The notes beneath the pieces were generated by a model. That model was not told where the DNA came from and ran no database searches. It saw only the letters and a program-made list of their open reading frames with translations. From contig NW_003152919.1 in assembly GCF_000003605.2 (NCBI RefSeq), forward strand, positions 1-41,451: 41,451 nucleotides of DNA. The letters are read 5' to 3'. Positions 38,030-41,451 of this stretch are shown one piece after another. The position numbers and the translations under genes are program-made. How positions within the stretch are numbered: the stretch's first letter is position 1; each line of letters starts with the position of its first letter. Source of the stretch: Saccoglossus kowalevskii. Its lineage: Eukaryota; Hemichordata; Enteropneusta; Harrimaniidae.

Positions 38030-40800
38030 CCTTTATGCAGAACGCCCCGATGAGAAACCCATGCTTTGTTTCACTACTCCATAGCTGCCTTTATGCAGAA
38101 CACCCCAATGATGAACCTATTGCTTTGTTCCACTACTCCATAGCTGCCTTTATGCAGAACACCCTAATGATAAACCCATTGCTTTGTTCCACTACTCCAT
38201 AGCTGCCTTTATGCAGAACGCCCGATGAGGAACCCATTGCTTTGTTTCACTACTCCATAGCTGCCTTTATGCAGAACACCCCAATGATGAACCCATTGCT
38301 TTGTTCTACTCCTCCATAGCTGCCTTTATGCAGAACACCCCAATGATGAACCCATTGCTTTGTTCTGCTCCTCCATATCTGCCTTTATGCAGAACACCCC
38401 AATGATGAACCCATTGCTTTGTTCCACTACTCCATAGCTGCCTTTATGCAGAACACTCCAATGATGAACCCATTGCTTTGTTCCACTACTCCATAGCTGC
38501 CTTTATGCAGAACACCCAAATGATGAACCCATTGCTTTGTTCCACTACTCCATAGCTGCCTTTATGCAGAACACCCCTATGATGAACCCATTGCTTTGTT
38601 CCACTTCTCCATAGCTGCCTTTATGCAGAACACCCTAATGACGAACCCATTGCTTTGTTCTACTCCTCCATAGCTGCCTTTATGCAGAACACCCCGATGA
38701 GGAACCCATTGCTTTGTTCAACTACTCCATAGCTGCCTTTATGCAGAACGCCCGATGAGGAACCCATTGCTTTGTTTCACTACTCCATAGCTGCCTTTAT
38801 GCAGGACACCCCAATGATGAACCCATTGCTTTGTTCTACTCCTCCATAGCTGCCTTTATGCAGAACACCACGATGAGGAACCCATTGCTTTGTTCAACTA
38901 CTCCATAGCTGCCCTTATGCAGAACGCCCGATGAGGAACCCATTGCTTTGTTTCACTACTCCATAGCTGCCTTTATGCAGAACACCCCAATGATGAACCC
39001 ATTGCTTTGTTCTACTCCTCCATAGCTGCCTTTATGCAGAACGCCTGATGAGGAACCCATTGCTTTGTTTCACTACTCCATAGCTGCCTTTATGCAGAAC
39101 ACCCTAATTATGAACCCATTGCTTTGTTTCACTACTCCATAGCTGCCTTTATGCAGAACACCCCAATGATGAACCCATTGCTTTGTTCCACTACTCCATA
39201 GCTGCCTTTATGCAGAACACCCCAATGATGAACCCATTGCTTTGTTCCACTACTCCATAGCTGCCTTTATGCAGAACACCCCAATGATGAACCCATTGCT
39301 TTGTTCCACTACTCCATAGCTGCCTTTATGCAGAACACCCCAATGATGAACCCATTGCTTTGTTCTACTCCTCCATAGCTGCCTTTATGCAGAACGCCTG
39401 ATGAGGAACCCATTGCTTTGTTTCACTACTCCATAGCTGCCTTTATGCAGAACACCCTAATTATGAACCCATTGCTTTGTTTCACTACTCCATAGCTGCC
39501 TTTATGCAGAACACCCCAATGATGAACCCATTGCTTTGTTCCACTACTCCATAGCTGCCTTTATGCAGAACACCCCAATGATGAACCCATTGCTTTGTTC
39601 CACTACTCCATAGCTGCCTTTATGCAGAACACCCCAATGATGAACCCATTGCTTTGTTCCACTACTCCATAGCTGCCTTTATGCAGAACACCCCAATGAT
39701 ATGAACCCATTGCTTTGTTACACTACTCCGTAGCTGCCTTTATGCAGAACACCCCAATGATGAACCCATTGCTTTGTTCCACTACTCCGTAGCTGCCTTT
39801 ATGCAGAACACCCCAATGATGAACCCATTGCTTTGTTCCACTACTCCATAGCTGCCTTTATGCAGAACACCCCAATGATATGAACCCATTGCTTTGTTCC
39901 ACTACTCCATAGCTGCCTTTATGCAGAACACCCCAATGATGAACCCATTGCTTTGTTACACTACTCCGTAGCTGCCTTTATGCAGAACACCCCAATGATG
40001 AACCCATTGCTTTGTTCCACTACTCCATAGCTGCCTTTATGCAGAACACCCCAATGATGAACCCATTGCTTTGTTCTACTCCTCCATAGCTGCCTTTATG
40101 CAGAACACCCCGATGAGGAACCCATTGCTTTGTTCAACTACTCCATAGCTGCCTTTATGCAGAACGCCCGATGAGGAACCCATTGCTTTGTTTCACTACT
40201 CCATAGCTGCCTTTATGCAGAACACCCCAATGATGAACCTATTGCTTTGTTCCACTACTCCATAGCTGCCTTTATGCAGAACACCCTAATGATAAACCCA
40301 TTGCTTTGTTCCACTACTCCATAGCTGCCTTTATGCAGAACGCCCGATGAGGAACCCATTGCTTTGTTTCACTACTCCATAGCTGCCTTTATGCAGAACA
40401 CCCCAATGATGAACCCATTGCTTTGTTCTACTCCTCCATAGCTGCCTTTATGCAGAACACCCCAATGATGAACCCATTGCTTTGTTCTACTCCTCCATAG
40501 CTGCCTTTATGCAGAACACCCCAATGATGAACCCATTGCTTTGTTCCACTACTCCATAGCTGCCTTTATGCAGAACACTCCAATGATGAACCCATTGCTT
40601 TGTTCCACTACTCCATAGCTGCCTTTATGCAGAACACCCAAATGATGAACCCATTGCTTTGTTCCACTACTCCATAGCTGCCTTTATGCAGAACACCCCA
40701 ATGATGAACCCATTGCTTTGTTCCACTTCTCCATAGCTGCCTTTATGCAGAACACCCTAATGATGAACCCATTGCTTTGTTCTACTCCTCCATAGCTGCC
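38030..40800. repeat. 2122-bp tandem higher-order duplication, 38030-38680 with 40150-40800
   Basis: GAACCTATTG at 38112 and 40234, then GATAAACCC, two TTCTACTCCTCC monomers (the first copy has CTGCTCC once), CACTCCAATG, ACCCAAATGATG and CACTTCTCC follow in the same order 2122 bp apart (36 monomers less two bases). The first copy is also the partner of 21630-22150 at offset 16471, so three versions exist. They part where 40800 enters GCAGACCACCCC. Confidence 0.8.
38101..39340. repeat. Higher-order block H; partner 21630-22870
   Basis: The offset is 16471 throughout: GAACCTATTG, CACTCCAATG (38455 and 21984), CACCACGATGAGG, GCTGCCCTTATG, ACGCCTGATGAGG (39041 and 22570) and CACCCTAATTATG match in order. 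After a 353-bp (six-monomer) local duplication, in which ACGCCTGATGAGG recurs at 39394, the match resumes with 22861 onward at offset 16824, which is 16471 plus 353. Confidence 0.83.
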
Positions 40801-41451
40801 TTTATGCAGACCACCCCAATGATGAACCCATTGCTTTGTTCCACTACTCCATAGCTGCCTTTATGCAGAACACCCCAATGATGAACTCATTGCTTTGTTC
40901 TACTCCTCCATAGCTGCCTTTATGCAGAACACCCCGATGAGGAACCCATTGCTTTGTTCAACTACTCCATAGCTGCCTTTATGCAGAACGCCCGATGAGG
41001 AACCCATTGCTTTGTTTCACTACTCCGTAGCTGCCTTTATGCAGAACACCCCAATGATGAACCCATTGCTTTGTTCTACTCCTCCACAGCTGCCTTTATG
41101 CAGAACACCATGATGAGGAACCCATTGCTTTGTTCAACTACTCCATAGCTGCCTTTATGCAGAACGCCCGATGAGGAACCCATTGCTTTGTTTCACTACT
41201 CCATAGCTGCCTTTATGCAGAACACCCCAATGATGAACCCATTGCTTTGTTCTACTCCTCCATAGCTGCCTTTATGCAGAACACCCCGATGAGGAACCCA
41301 TTGGTTTGTTCAACTACTCCATAGCTGCCTTTATGCAGAACACCTGATGAAGAACCCATTGCTTTGTTTCACTACTCCATAGCTGCCTTTATGCAGAACA
41401 CCCCAATGATATGAACCCATTGCTTTGTTACACTACTCCATAGCTGCCTTA

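Larger units (their letters stand above)
1..41451. repeat. 59-bp tandem satellite array, about 700 copies, single orientation
   Basis: The same 59-bp unit repeats head to tail over the entire window. With position 1 at the first C of CCATAGCTGC, landmarks in order are CCATAGCTGC (1-10), CTTTATGCAG (11-20), a variable segment (24-35), AACCCATTG (36-44), CTTTGTT (45-51) and CACTACT (53-59). The phase moves back one base per 60-base line, which gives the 59-bp period directly. Length divided by period gives about 700 copies. No monomer was seen in reverse orientation and no non-satellite insertion was found. Positions 5-23 and 36-50 are the most conserved; substitutions and length changes concentrate at 24-35, 45, 52-53, 57 and 3. 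G+C of the commonest form is 27/59. Large, ordered, single-orientation arrays like this are characteristic of eukaryotic satellite DNA. I do not recognise the family. Whether it is centromeric, subtelomeric or elsewhere cannot be told from the sequence. Confidence 0.98.
32545..41451. repeat. Third CCCCAATGATG/GATGAGG/GATATG domain, running to the window end
   Basis: The rest of the window is again made of CCCCAATGATG, GATGAGG and GATATG monomers. It consists almost entirely of blocks that also occur earlier: 32545-34060 (as 8400-9860), 34235-36765 (as 22600-25130), 38101-39340 (as 21630-22870) and 41010-41450 (as 28970-29411). The array continues past the last base in mid-monomer. No gene was seen. 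Confidence 0.75.

Noticed and set aside
38008-38202. Apparent 64-codon ORF on the + strand
   Set aside because: Again it is satellite monomers, opened by a gained C and a lost T around 38043-38062. It starts at a TTG and is nearly the same as the 34168 case by frame coincidence only.
1-41451. CRISPR array
   Set aside because: The repeat is regularly spaced, but the whole 59-bp unit is repeated and there are no unique spacers. The variable segment has only a handful of recurrent states and no cas genes are present.
1-41451. Protein with tandem repeats or a coding minisatellite
   Set aside because: The 59-bp period is not a multiple of three, indels of one and two bases are frequent, and every frame on the + strand is stopped about every 177 bp.
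1-41451. Hairpin CTGC-CTTTAT-GCAG in each monomer as a functional structure
   Set aside because: The stem is only four base pairs with a six-base loop, and the overlapping CATA/TATG pair is equally short. It is conserved with the surrounding box, but there are no compensatory changes to support pairing.
1-41451. CENP-B box or telomere-type repeats
   Set aside because: No stretch resembles the CENP-B box core (TTCG with CGGGA) and no TTAGGG-, TTTAGGG- or TTAGG-type runs occur.
1-41451. Transposon, retroelement or viral insertion
   Set aside because: The 59-bp phase can be followed through the window without any long unrelated segment. No terminal inverted repeats, target-site duplications, LTRs or polymerase-like reading frames were seen.
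1-41451. One simple 24-kb duplication joining 1.3-12 kb with 26-36 kb
   Set aside because: Offsets of 24145, 24148 and 24320 in three blocks suggested it, but the intervening 27.3-32.5-kb segment holds other material (copies of 1-325, block E and block G) and not 3-8 kb. The array is a mosaic; any old 24-kb duplication has been overwritten.

Overview
The whole window (1-41451) is one uninterrupted head-to-tail satellite array. The monomer is 59 bp with 45-46% G+C, and there are about 700 copies. Every monomer I could follow reads in the same direction: the landmarks AGCTGCC, TATGCAG, AACCCATTG and CACTACTCC recur in that order on the + strand from the first line to the last. I see no unique flanking DNA, no transposon, no inversion, no RNA gene and no protein-coding gene. 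A 41 kb single-orientation array that has been homogenised and then diversified in blocks is typical of eukaryotic satellite heterochromatin (centromeric, pericentromeric, subtelomeric or a B/sex chromosome). I do not recognise the monomer as a named family and cannot assign a species. Both ends are inside the repeat, so the array is at least this long and its neighbours are unknown.

Monomers fall into a few recurrent types, set mainly at monomer positions 24-35 and 52-57 (position 1 is the first C of CCATAGCTGC). The common forms are ACCCCAATGATG (59 bp), ACCCTAATGATG or GCCCTAATGATG (59 bp), GCCCGATGAGG (58 bp), ACCCCGATGAGG (59 bp) and ACCCCAATGATATG (61 bp). The types are segregated. Domains rich in CCCTAATGATG, with GATTTG and TTCTACTACTCC side variants, lie at about 1-2945, 12700-15430 and 25490-32545. 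Domains rich in CCCCAATGATG, GATGAGG and GATATG fill about 2945-12700, 15430-25490 and 32545-41451.

Above the monomer there is a mosaic of higher-order structure. Blocks of about 0.3-2.5 kb recur two or three times, carrying the same rare private variants at a constant offset. Examples are 2945-4890 with 20065-22010, 10220-12060 with 22733-24573 and 34368-36208, 8565-10210 with 27634-29278 and 32710-34060, and 13570-14890 with 29982-31300. Shorter tandem duplications (353, 413, 885, 1062, 1243, 2122 and 2657 bp) lie inside these blocks. Paired copies often differ by the gain or loss of single whole monomers, which fits unequal exchange or conversion. A three-monomer unit of 176 bp, close to a nucleosome repeat length, recurs in the GATGAGG-rich domains.

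None of the sequence looks translated. Within each monomer the TAG and the TGA TGA (or TAA TGA TGA) stops lie in one frame, and because 59 is not a multiple of three every frame is closed about every 177 bp. The few apparent ORFs of 64-68 codons are by-products of this plus local indels. A few short stretches (13255-13400, 25765-25800, 34200-34240, 37340-37510, 38040-38065) carry clustered single-base length changes and may be consensus errors.
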